A stretch of 7,350 nucleotides of DNA. Source: JAENVT01 sp031404635 (GTDB taxonomy: Bacteria; Actinomycetota; Acidimicrobiia; Acidimicrobiales; Ilumatobacteraceae). The notes beneath the pieces were generated by a model. The model worked only from the letters and a program-made list of their open reading frames with translations. It was not told where the DNA came from and did not search any database. The position numbers and the translations under genes are program-made. The DNA lies in NCBI GenBank assembly GCA_031404635.1, contig JANNHY010000319.1, positions 1 to 7,350 of the forward strand, read 5' to 3'. Each line of letters begins with the position of its first letter. Within the stretch, counting starts at the first letter, position 1. Below, one piece after another: positions 1 through 6,467 of this stretch.

Positions 1-22
1 GGAGACTATCGCCGTCAGGGAC
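1..22. other. Short stretch downstream of ispG, no feature seen
   Basis: These 22 bases follow the ispG stop codon. They contain no start codon with a ribosome binding site, no stem-loop and no T-tract, so I see no terminator here. Whether the operon continues (proS follows ispG in some actinobacteria) cannot be judged from this window. Confidence 0.5.
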
Positions 23-1240
23 TCAGCGCTCGCCGACCGTGCGCCGAATCTCGACGATGCGTTCGTCGGCGTGGTTGACGTCGGCGCCTTGGTCGTCGAG
101 CAGCTTGGCTCGATCCTTGGCGGGCTCGCGCTCGGCCAGCGCGGTGTCGACGCGAGCGATCGCCGCCTCGGTTCCATGTTCGTGGATGAATTCGGCCCAT
201 TCGACCAGGGCCTCGACCATCTCGGATTCGGGAACGACGGCGACGTTGCGGCCCTTCACGAACAGGTGGCCGCGCTTGTTGCCGGCGGCGATGCCGAGAT
301 CGGCCTCGCGGGCCTCACCGGGACCGTTGACCACGCAGCCCATCACGGCGACCTGCAGCGGGATCTTGCGATCGCCGAACGCCAGCATCGCTCTGTTGGC
401 GACATCGATCACGTCGATCTCGGCGCGTCCACAACTCGGGCAGGCGATCAGGTCGATGTTCTTGCGCTCGCGCAGGCCCAGCGCCTCGAGCAACTGCCGG
501 CCGGCACGGGCCTCCTCGACCGGCTCGGCGGTGAGCGAGTAGCGGATGGTGTCGCCGATGCCCTCCATCAGCAGCGTGGCAATGCCCGCCGTGGCCTTCA
601 CCAAGCCTGCCGGTGGCGGGCCGGCTTCGGTGACCCCGAGGTGCAACGGCACGTCGGTGACCTCGCTTAGCTGTCGGTAGGCCTCGACCATCAGCGGCAC
701 GCTCGATGCCTTGACGCTGATCTTGATCAGGTCGAAGTCGACTTCGTGAAAGTACGCCAACTCTCGCTGAGCGCTCTCGACCATCGCCTCGGGCTTGATG
801 CCGCCGTACTTTGTGTACAGCGACGGGTCGAGCGAACCTCCGTTGACCCCGATGCGGATCGAGATCTGCCGGTCACGGGCCTCGGCGGCGACGGCCTTGA
901 TGTGCTCGGGTTTGCGAATGTTGCCGGGGTTCAGCCGCAGGCCGTGTACGCCGGCCTCCATCGCGGCCAGAGCCATGCGGTACTGATGGTGGATGTCGGC
1001 GATGATCGGGATCGGCGAACGGGGCACGATCTGGGCCAACCCTTCGGCGGCTGCTTGCTCGTTGCACGTACAGCGGACGATGTCGCATCCGGCAGCGGCC
1101 AGGGCGTAGATCTGCTGCAGCGTGCCCTCGACATCGGCCGTCTTGGTGATGGTCATCGACTGCACTGTGATCGGTGCACCCCCGCCAACGGGCACCTTGC
1201 CGACCTGGATCTGGCGAGTGGCCTTGCGTTCGAAGGGCAT
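23..1240 (-). CDS. ispG: 4-hydroxy-3-methylbut-2-enyl diphosphate synthase IspG (GcpE)
   Basis: This enzyme makes HMBPP from the cyclic diphosphate MEcPP, the penultimate step of the MEP isoprenoid pathway. It is a cytosolic 4Fe-4S reductase fed by ferredoxin or flavodoxin. The 405-residue protein shows the TIM-barrel half first: VQSMT at 26-30, PIIADIHH at 78-85, LRLNPGNI at 101-108 and IRIGVN at 128-133. The cluster-binding half follows, with CPSCGR (C267, C270), C302 and E309 in GCVVNGPGE, matching the three-Cys-plus-Glu ligand set known for IspG. The ATG start places the usual N-terminal motif correctly. It lies 19 bases after the rseP stop, and the gap is pyrimidine-rich with no Shine-Dalgarno, so translation probably depends on coupling. 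Oddities are an extra CxC (C57, C59) in the barrel and a charged tail of about 50 residues after residue 352 that gives a somewhat long protein. The assignment is secure. Confidence 0.97.
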   Translation of the reverse strand: MPFERKATRQIQVGKVPVGGGAPITVQSMTITKTADVEGTLQQIYALAAAGCDIVRCTCNEQAAAEGLAQIVPRSPIPIIADIHHQYRMALAAMEAGVHGLRLNPGNIRKPEHIKAVAAEARDRQISIRIGVNGGSLDPSLYTKYGGIKPEAMVESAQRELAYFHEVDFDLIKISVKASSVPLMVEAYRQLSEVTDVPLHLGVTEAGPPPAGLVKATAGIATLLMEGIGDTIRYSLTAEPVEEARAGRQLLEALGLRERKNIDLIACPSCGRAEIDVIDVANRAMLAFGDRKIPLQVAVMGCVVNGPGEAREADLGIAAGNKRGHLFVKGRNVAVVPESEMVEALVEWAEFIHEHGTEAAIARVDTALAEREPAKDRAKLLDDQGADVNHADERIVEIRRTVGER

Positions 1241-1259
1241 CGGAGAGAAGTGTGTCAGC

Positions 1260-2519
1260 TCAGCGCAATGGCTTGGTGATGTCGAGATACAGGCCAGTGA
1301 AGAACAGCATCGCCAGCACGGCGATCATCGTCATCGCCACGGGGATCATCTTGGTGATGTCGGCTCGATACGGTGACCGTCCACGCCGTGATCGCAACCG
1401 CTCGTAGGTGGCGATCGCCGCGTGGCCACCGTCGAAGGGCAGCACCGGGAACAGATTCAGCAACCCGACGAAAACGTTCACAGCGGCGAGCGTCAGTAAC
1501 AGACCACCGAATCCGGCCTCGTCACCGATCGTGGCACTCAATTGGCTGATGCCGACCACGGTGGTCGGCCTGGTGTTGGGATCATCACTCGTCCCGGTCA
1601 AATGGCCGATGATGTTCACCGGGTTGAGCACCTTGACCACACCGCCGACGCTCTGCCACATCGTCGGGCCGAGGTCGAAGATGCTGTCCTTGGCGGCCCG
1701 CGCCACCGACTCGTTGTTCCATACGACCTCGTTGCCCGAGGAGACGCCCAGGAATGCCTTACCCAACGCCTCTCCGGGCGTCGGGTTGGCTCCGAGCCCG
1801 ATCACCTTGGTCAGTGTCGAGCCACCTCGCTCCAACACCAGGGTGACCGCATCTCCTGGTTGGTGGCTTCGAATCTGGGCGACGAACTCCTCGGGGGTCT
1901 GCGGCTGCACACCGTCGATGGAGACGACGATGTCACCGGGTTGGACACCAGCCAGACTGGCTGGATAGCCGGATTCGATTCCACCGATTCCGACGCGATC
2001 GGTCGCGACCCGCCTCCCGTTGACGGAATAGACGGCAAAGATCAACACGATGGCAATGAGAATGTGCATGATCGAACCGGCGGTGATGACGAGCAGTCGG
2101 CGTGGGTAACTCTTGTCGCGGTAGGCGCGGGCTTCATCAGCCGGTTCGACCTCGTCGAGGTTGTTCATCCCGATAATTCGCACGAAGGCGCCAATCGGGT
2201 AAGCCCGCACGCCGTACTCGGTCTCACCACGTCGGAAGCTCCATAGTTTGGGGCCCATGAACAAGAAGAACTGAGTGGCCTTCATGCCCGTCCAGCGGGC
2301 GGTGACGAAGTGACCGAGCTCGTGCAGGAAGATCGAAACCAGCAGACCGATGACGAAAACGAACGCCCACGTGCTCCACATAAAGAGGGCAACCAGCAAG
2401 CCGAGGATCACCGCCAGCCCGATCACCGCCCTTGGCCCTCCCGCGGTCGCCTCGAAATCGGGCTTGTCGGTTCCGCCGGCCATCACCTCGTTGCGAAACT
2501 TGGTGTAGGTGTCACTCAC
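1260..2519 (-). CDS. rseP: Site-2-type intramembrane zinc metalloprotease (RseP/Rip1 family, M50)
   Basis: This protein cleaves transmembrane segments of membrane proteins. Known family members cut anti-sigma factors in regulated proteolysis (RseP in E. coli, Rip1 in mycobacteria). The 419 residues include a hydrophilic cytosolic N-terminus (1-29), a first membrane region (about 31-65) ending in the zinc site HELGH (66-70), a membrane segment at about 141-164, one PDZ domain (about 172-240; GVQPGD at 191-196), then a segment at 338-356 running into the second catalytic motif NLFPVLPFDGGH (355-366; D363 is the expected third zinc ligand). A last segment covers about 391-410. The usual AGP..N motif after the first catalytic helices reads AGSIMH (147-152). 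The GTG start overlaps the dxr stop in GTGA and has a well-placed GGAGGT inside dxr. No anti-sigma or sigma gene lies in the window, so the substrate is unknown. The family call is secure; the symbol follows convention (rip1 would also fit). Confidence 0.95.
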   Translation of the reverse strand: MSDTYTKFRNEVMAGGTDKPDFEATAGGPRAVIGLAVILGLLVALFMWSTWAFVFVIGLLVSIFLHELGHFVTARWTGMKATQFFLFMGPKLWSFRRGETEYGVRAYPIGAFVRIIGMNNLDEVEPADEARAYRDKSYPRRLLVITAGSIMHILIAIVLIFAVYSVNGRRVATDRVGIGGIESGYPASLAGVQPGDIVVSIDGVQPQTPEEFVAQIRSHQPGDAVTLVLERGGSTLTKVIGLGANPTPGEALGKAFLGVSSGNEVVWNNESVARAAKDSIFDLGPTMWQSVGGVVKVLNPVNIIGHLTGTSDDPNTRPTTVVGISQLSATIGDEAGFGGLLLTLAAVNVFVGLLNLFPVLPFDGGHAAIATYERLRSRRGRSPYRADITKMIPVAMTMIAVLAMLFFTGLYLDITKPLR

Positions 2520-3658
2520 GCTGCAAGTACCTCCATGGCCACCTGACGTGCACGAGCATCGGCGGCGATAATGTCGTCAACCGTTCTATCGGCAGATCGC
2601 TCGAAGCGCTGGAGGGTTGCGTCACACACCTCGGCAATCTGCAACCAGCGGATGCGGCCGGCGAGGAAGGCCTCGACCGCCGTTTCGTTACCGGCGCTCA
2701 GCCAAGCCGGAGCTGTGCTACCGATCCGCCCGGCCTCGTAGGCCAGCGGCAGGCAGCGGAAGGTAGCCGTGTCGGGCGGCTCGAAATCGAGCCGCCGCAA
2801 CTTTGCCCAGTCGATTCGACCGAACGCAGTGGCGATCCGGCTTGGATAGCCGAGCGCGTATCCGATCGGCAGCCGCATGTCGGGCATGCTCAGCTGGGCG
2901 ATGGTCGACCCATCGGTGAACTCGACCATCGAGTGCACCACTGATTGCAGATGGACCACAACTTCGATCTGTTCATACGCCGTGCCGAACAGCTCGTGGG
3001 CCTCGATCACTTCGAGGCCCTTGTTCATCAGCGTGCTCGAGTCGATTGTGATTTTCGGTCCCATCGTCCATGTCGGGTGGGCCAGGGCCCCGGCGACGTC
3101 GACGTCGGCAAGATCGTCCGTCGTGCGACCGCGGAACGGTCCCCCGCTGGCTGTCAGGACGATTCGAGCGACCTCGCGACCGGTATCGCCGCTGGACCGC
3201 AGGCACTGATGAACAGCGCAGTGCTCGCTGTCGACCGGCACGAGTTCGGCACCGGGATTAGAACGCAGTGGCTGCACGACCGGCGCCCCGGCGATCAGGC
3301 TTTCCTTGTTGGCCAGCGCCAGCCGCTTTCCCAACCGCAGCGTGCGTACCGTGACGGGCAGCCCGGCAAATCCGACGACGCCGTTGACCACGACATCGGC
3401 GTCGTCGGCGAGATCGGCGAGATCGGCGACCACCTCGGCAAACGGCAGGGCCGCGGCGACCTCGGCGTGCTTTGTCTGATCGGCGACCGCTACCACCTTC
3501 GGGCGGAACTCGTTGGCCTGGGCGATGAGGGCGACGATCGACGACCCGACGCCGAGGCCGACCACCTCGTAGCGGCCGCCCTCGGCGCGCACGACATCGA
3601 GGGTCTGCTGACCGATCGACCCCGACGAGCCGGCAATCGCAACGCGAACCGTTGACAT
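2516..3658 (-). CDS. dxr: 1-deoxy-D-xylulose 5-phosphate reductoisomerase
   Basis: This enzyme converts DXP to MEP with NADPH and a divalent metal. It is the first committed step of the MEP pathway and the target of fosmidomycin. The 380-residue length is normal. Visible motifs are the NADPH-binding loop GSSGSIG (10-16), NGVVGFAGL (92-100), LANKES (115-120), the metal-binding PVDSEH (D143, E145), the substrate lid HPTWTMG (194-200), and MNKGLE (211-216; third metal ligand E216). Two family motifs are altered: HPQS reads HLQS (236-239), and NAANE reads SAGNE (321-325). The ATG start fits the nucleotide-binding strand, and no nearer alternative exists. GAGG lies only 2 bases upstream, which is tighter than ideal. 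The 3' end contains the ribosome binding site of rseP, and the stop overlaps its start. It shares the operon with ispG, so two MEP enzymes are co-transcribed. The assignment is secure. Confidence 0.97.
   Translation of the reverse strand: MSTVRVAIAGSSGSIGQQTLDVVRAEGGRYEVVGLGVGSSIVALIAQANEFRPKVVAVADQTKHAEVAAALPFAEVVADLADLADDADVVVNGVVGFAGLPVTVRTLRLGKRLALANKESLIAGAPVVQPLRSNPGAELVPVDSEHCAVHQCLRSSGDTGREVARIVLTASGGPFRGRTTDDLADVDVAGALAHPTWTMGPKITIDSSTLMNKGLEVIEAHELFGTAYEQIEVVVHLQSVVHSMVEFTDGSTIAQLSMPDMRLPIGYALGYPSRIATAFGRIDWAKLRRLDFEPPDTATFRCLPLAYEAGRIGSTAPAWLSAGNETAVEAFLAGRIRWLQIAEVCDATLQRFERSADRTVDDIIAADARARQVAMEVLAA
2529..2534 (-). promoter_or_regulatory. Ribosome binding site for rseP inside dxr
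   Basis: GGAGGT lies 9 bases upstream of the rseP GTG and is encoded by the Met-Glu-Val codons near the dxr C-terminus. It supports the GTG overlapping the dxr stop as the true start and predicts coupled translation of the two genes. Confidence 0.75.
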
Positions 3659-3681
3659 GGCCTCAGTCTCGCATCGACCAG

Positions 3682-3700
3682 GCCCGAACCACGTTCGGGC
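3682..3700 (-). repeat. Perfect 8-bp inverted repeat with 3-base loop between cdsA and dxr
   Basis: On the coding strand GCCCGAAC, loop GTG, GTTCGGGC begins 2 bases after the cdsA TAA stop and ends 23 bases before the dxr ATG. All eight pairs are Watson-Crick. No T-run follows, so it does not look like an intrinsic terminator. It may be an RNA processing, stability or partial attenuation element that sets the ratio of cdsA to dxr. The structure is seen directly; the role is inference. Confidence 0.6.
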
Positions 3701-3702
3701 TG

Positions 3703-5106
3703 TTACTTGGTGACCCAGGGCTCCAGAATCTGCAACAGGTAATACACCGCAGGAAGCGTGAACAGGAATCCGTCGAAACGATCGAGCATGCCACCGTGCC
3801 CCCTGACGATGTTACCGAAGTCCTTCACGTCGAGATTGCGCTTGAACATGCTCTCGGTGAGGTCGCCGAGTGGCGCCATGATCGAAATGACGATGCCCAG
3901 CACGATCAGATCGCCGGCACTGTTCCAGGTGCTCGAGCGATCGGTGAGGCCGACGATGACCATGGACAGAATTGTGGCCACAGTGCCGCCGAACAACCCC
4001 TCGACGCTTTTGTGCGGGCTGATCCAGGCACGCAACGGCGACTTTCCTGCAGCGCTGCCCAGCACCAATGCACCGACATCGTTGGCTACCACTCCCAGCG
4101 CCAACAAACACAGGGTGTCGGTTCCGATGCTGGTACTGATTATCCCGGAGGCGACGGGGAATCCGGAGCCCTTGGAGTAGCGCAGGATCAATGCCGCGAA
4201 CGAGCCGAGGAAACCAATCCAGACGACGCCGAGCACGGTTATCGCCATGTTCGGCATCGGCGCGGCTTCGAGGCTCTTTGCTCCGATGAACGTGATCGCC
4301 CCGGCAATGAAAACCAAGGCGATGATCAGCGGCAACGCCCGCTCGCCGGCCCAGTAGGCGGCGATCGGCATCGCCGCACAGGCCAAGATGCCGACAAAGG
4401 TTGCCGGTCGGTAGTTCTTCTCCGAGACCTTGTCGAAGTATTCGATCGCGGCCAGACCGAGCACGGCGACCGCCACGGCCAATACCAGCTTGGGACTGAC
4501 CAACAAGGCGACCACGAACACGACCGCCATCAGCACACCGACACCGATTGCCGTGCGCATGTCGCGACCGCTCGACCTCGTCGGCCTGGCGGCCGAGCGA
4601 CTCGGAGAACCGGAGCGGGCAGGACGGCCACCGCGAGTCGGCTCGCCGGGTCGACCCCTGCGGGGCACTGGCCGCGAGCGATCGTCGGTGGGGTCGGTGC
4701 CGATCGTGATCCGGCCCGGTTCGCGCCGCAGCGGGATCGAATCGTCGCGGTTGGTGATATCGCCGGAATCGTCTGCGACTGAGTCGGGGGAAACCACCTG
4801 TTCGATCTCGTCGGTCTCGTCGTGTGGATCGACTTGTTGATCCTCACGCCACACCGGCGCCTTACCGGCAAACGACGACCACACGTCGAGATCGTCGGTC
4901 GGGTCCGATGGGGGTGAGGCAGTCAGCGTACGCGGCATTTCACCGGTTGGCGGTTCCGTCCAGTGTGGCAACGGGCCGGTATCGGAGGAACCGAACGACA
5001 GGCCGTCCGTCTCATCATCATCAGTCGTCTCGGCGAACAGGGGTGGACCGAAATCTTCCGCTTCCCCCTCGTCTTGGCGGCGCTGACGCCATGCGTCCTC
5101 AGTCAT
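3703..5106 (-). CDS. cdsA: Phosphatidate cytidylyltransferase (CDP-diacylglycerol synthase) with long disordered N-terminus
   Basis: This integral membrane enzyme makes CDP-diacylglycerol from phosphatidate and CTP, the precursor of phosphatidylglycerol, cardiolipin and phosphatidylinositol. Of 467 residues, only about 183-467 form the catalytic membrane domain, with roughly eight or nine hydrophobic segments. Two family motifs are present: the ND..A...G...GK...SP.KSVEG stretch (342-370), and the C-terminal signature from S419 through KR (422-423), KD (428-429), HGG (437-439) to DRFD (442-445). The residue before G436 is Arg where the family signature expects Pro or Gly. Residues 1-182 are an unusual hydrophilic extension. 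Its first part is acidic (1-118) with Trp-containing islands (LPHWTEPPTGE at 46-56; W76 and W86). Its second part is Arg/Pro/Gly/Ser-rich (about 119-182) and abuts the first membrane helix, consistent with a cytosolic location. The ATG has a strong AAAGGGGA six bases upstream. Family secure; extension function unknown. Confidence 0.95.
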   Translation of the reverse strand: MTEDAWRQRRQDEGEAEDFGPPLFAETTDDDETDGLSFGSSDTGPLPHWTEPPTGEMPRTLTASPPSDPTDDLDVWSSFAGKAPVWREDQQVDPHDETDEIEQVVSPDSVADDSGDITNRDDSIPLRREPGRITIGTDPTDDRSRPVPRRGRPGEPTRGGRPARSGSPSRSAARPTRSSGRDMRTAIGVGVLMAVVFVVALLVSPKLVLAVAVAVLGLAAIEYFDKVSEKNYRPATFVGILACAAMPIAAYWAGERALPLIIALVFIAGAITFIGAKSLEAAPMPNMAITVLGVVWIGFLGSFAALILRYSKGSGFPVASGIISTSIGTDTLCLLALGVVANDVGALVLGSAAGKSPLRAWISPHKSVEGLFGGTVATILSMVIVGLTDRSSTWNSAGDLIVLGIVISIMAPLGDLTESMFKRNLDVKDFGNIVRGHGGMLDRFDGFLFTLPAVYYLLQILEPWVTK

Positions 5107-5112
5107 TGCAAA

Positions 5113-5120
5113 TCCCCTTT
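5113..5120 (-). promoter_or_regulatory. Strong ribosome binding site for cdsA
   Basis: AAAGGGGA lies 6 bases before the cdsA ATG, in the 20-base gap after frr. It is one of the clearest Shine-Dalgarno sequences in the window. It decides the long form of CdsA: translation should start at the far N-terminus and include the disordered extension. Confidence 0.8.
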
Positions 5121-5126
5121 GCTCGC

Positions 5127-5684
5127 TCAGACCTCGAGGAGTTCCTGCTCTTTGCGGCCGAACGCTTTGTCGATCATCTCCACGTGCTCGTGGGTGATCC
5201 GATCCATTTCCTTCTCCGCCCGCTCAAGTTCGTTGGCCGACATCTCCCCTGCCTTCTCGACGGCTTCGAGATGTTTGCGGGCGTCACGGCGAATGTTGCG
5301 GACGGCAATTCGCCCGTCCTCGGCCATGTGCTTGACGATCTTGACGAACTCCTTGCGACGCTCCTCGGTCAGCGGCGGGAAATTGAGGCGGATGATCACG
5401 CCGTCGTTGGACGGGCTCACCCCGAGATCGCTGTCGCGAATCGCCTTCTCGATTGCCACCAGCGAGCCACGATCGTGAGGTTTGACGATCAGTTGTCGGG
5501 CCTCGGGCACCTGGAAACCGGCCAATTGCTGCATCGGCACCATGGCCCCGAAGTAGTTGACCATCAGCTTCTCGACGAGAGCGGGTGTCGCCCTACCGGT
5601 GCGCACCGTCGTGAACTGATTTTGCACGTGCTCCACTGCCTTTTCCATCTTGTCGATGGCGTCGAGGATGGTCTCTTCGGTCAC
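5127..5684 (-). CDS. frr: Ribosome recycling factor
   Basis: RRF works with EF-G in the cytosol to split the post-termination ribosome. At 185 residues it has exactly the family length. Conserved blocks are VRTGRATP (27-34) in the first helix of the three-helix bundle, the domain II beta region including QLIVKPHD (64-71), LNFPPLTEERR (100-110), and VRNIRRDA (128-135; R132 matches the functionally important Arg of E. coli RRF). The C-terminal helix is Glu/Lys-rich. The GTG start follows a 46-base gap after pyrH and has only a weak upstream GGG, not a good Shine-Dalgarno. The TGA of a possible 14-codon reading frame in the gap overlaps this GTG. No unusual substitution is seen. The assignment is secure. 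Confidence 0.98.
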   Translation of the reverse strand: MTEETILDAIDKMEKAVEHVQNQFTTVRTGRATPALVEKLMVNYFGAMVPMQQLAGFQVPEARQLIVKPHDRGSLVAIEKAIRDSDLGVSPSNDGVIIRLNFPPLTEERRKEFVKIVKHMAEDGRIAVRNIRRDARKHLEAVEKAGEMSANELERAEKEMDRITHEHVEMIDKAFGRKEQELLEV

Positions 5685-5730
5685 GTTGCCCAGCGTATCG
5701 ACCTGCGAACAGCCGTGCCGCGCATCCCCG
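5685..5730 (-). other. 46-base pyrH-frr spacer, the longest gap in the window
   Basis: No promoter-like hexamers, strong stem-loop or T-tract are visible. On the coding strand it holds an ATG at 5725-5723 that opens 14 codons ending in a TGA overlapping the frr GTG. There is no convincing ribosome binding site for this frame, so I do not call it a gene. Confidence 0.4.
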
Positions 5731-6462
5731 TCAGCGGTGGATCATCGTGCCGACGCGCTCACCTCGAAGAATCGCCTGCAACTGACCCGTTGACGACATG
5801 TCGAAAACCACAATCGGGATGCTGTTGTCGCGACAAAAGGCGATTGCCGTGGCATCCATCACCTTGAGGTCTTTGGTCATCACCTCGATGTACGTGACGT
5901 CGTCGTATTTCGTCGCCGTTGGCTCGGTACGCGGGTCGGCGCTGTACACGCCGTCGACACCCGAATGCGTGCCTTTCAGCAGCGCGTCGGCGTCGATCTC
6001 GGCGGCGCGCAGAGCGGCGGCGGTGTCGGTAGTGAAAAATGGGTTGCCGGTACCAGCAGCGAAGATCACGACTCGCCCCTGCTCCAGATGCCGCATGGCC
6101 TTGCGGCGGATGTAGGGCTCGCACAGTCGCGGCATCTCGATGGCACTTTGCACCCTGGTGTCTTGGCCGGCACGCTCCAGCGCATCCTGCAAGGCAAGGG
6201 CGTTCATCACCGTGCCAAGCATCCCGATGTGGTCGGATTGCGTGGCGTCCATCCCCGACATCGCCCCGGTGCGGCCACGCCAGAAGTTGCCGCCACCGAC
6301 CACGACTGCGACGTCGACGCCCATAGCCCGCACGGCGACGATCTCGTGTGCGGTGGAGTCGAGGGTCGAGGCGTCGAGGCCCTGGCCTGAATCGCCGGCA
6401 AAGGCCTCGCCGGACGGCTTGAAGACGATTCGTTTCCACCGGGGTGAAGCCGCCGAAGTCAC
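5731..6462 (-). CDS. pyrH: UMP kinase
   Basis: PyrH phosphorylates UMP to UDP using ATP and supplies UTP and CTP synthesis. It is a hexameric cytosolic enzyme of the amino acid kinase fold, often GTP-activated and UTP-inhibited. The 243 residues carry FKPSGEA (14-20; usually KLSGEA), VVGGGNFWRG (54-63), DHIGMLGTVMNALAL (77-91), GTGNPFFTTDTAA (137-149), THSGVDGVYSADP (165-177) and LKVMDATA (199-206). The THSGVDG stretch is two residues longer than the E. coli form and closer to the actinobacterial pattern. The GTG start is the only in-frame start codon near the conserved N-terminus. GGGAG lies directly against it, 7 bases after the tsf stop, an abnormal spacing that points to translational coupling with tsf. 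The assignment is secure. Confidence 0.97.
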   Translation of the reverse strand: MTSAASPRWKRIVFKPSGEAFAGDSGQGLDASTLDSTAHEIVAVRAMGVDVAVVVGGGNFWRGRTGAMSGMDATQSDHIGMLGTVMNALALQDALERAGQDTRVQSAIEMPRLCEPYIRRKAMRHLEQGRVVIFAAGTGNPFFTTDTAAALRAAEIDADALLKGTHSGVDGVYSADPRTEPTATKYDDVTYIEVMTKDLKVMDATAIAFCRDNSIPIVVFDMSSTGQLQAILRGERVGTMIHR

Positions 6463-6467
6463 CTCCC
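6463..6467 (-). promoter_or_regulatory. Shine-Dalgarno-like sequence abutting the pyrH start
   Basis: GGGAG runs straight into the GTG start with no spacer. This is too close for normal 16S pairing with initiation at that codon. The next upstream in-frame codons offer no start. Either termination on tsf delivers the ribosome, or this site is not used. Confidence 0.45.

Noticed and set aside
71..1279. Plus-strand open frames opposite ispG (for example 71-670 and 746-1279)
   Set aside because: Antisense to a complete, motif-verified ispG; their compositions are mirror artefacts.
3394..3430. Direct repeats of GGCGAGATC in dxr
   Set aside because: They encode an Ala-Asp-Leu repeat in a loop of the dxr product; too short and in frame, so not a separate element.
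2945..3655. 236-codon plus-strand open frame opposite dxr
   Set aside because: Antisense to a complete dxr with all catalytic motifs; no independent support.
3652..4782. 376-codon plus-strand open frame opposite cdsA
   Set aside because: It is a shadow of a GC-rich gene. The product is His/Asp/Arg/Gln-rich with no recognisable domain, while the minus strand encodes a clear CDP-DAG synthase with a good ribosome binding site.
4824..5867. 347-codon plus-strand open frame across cdsA, frr and pyrH
   Set aside because: It runs antisense through three conserved genes, has no family motif or ribosome binding site, and fits the expected codon-mirroring artefact.
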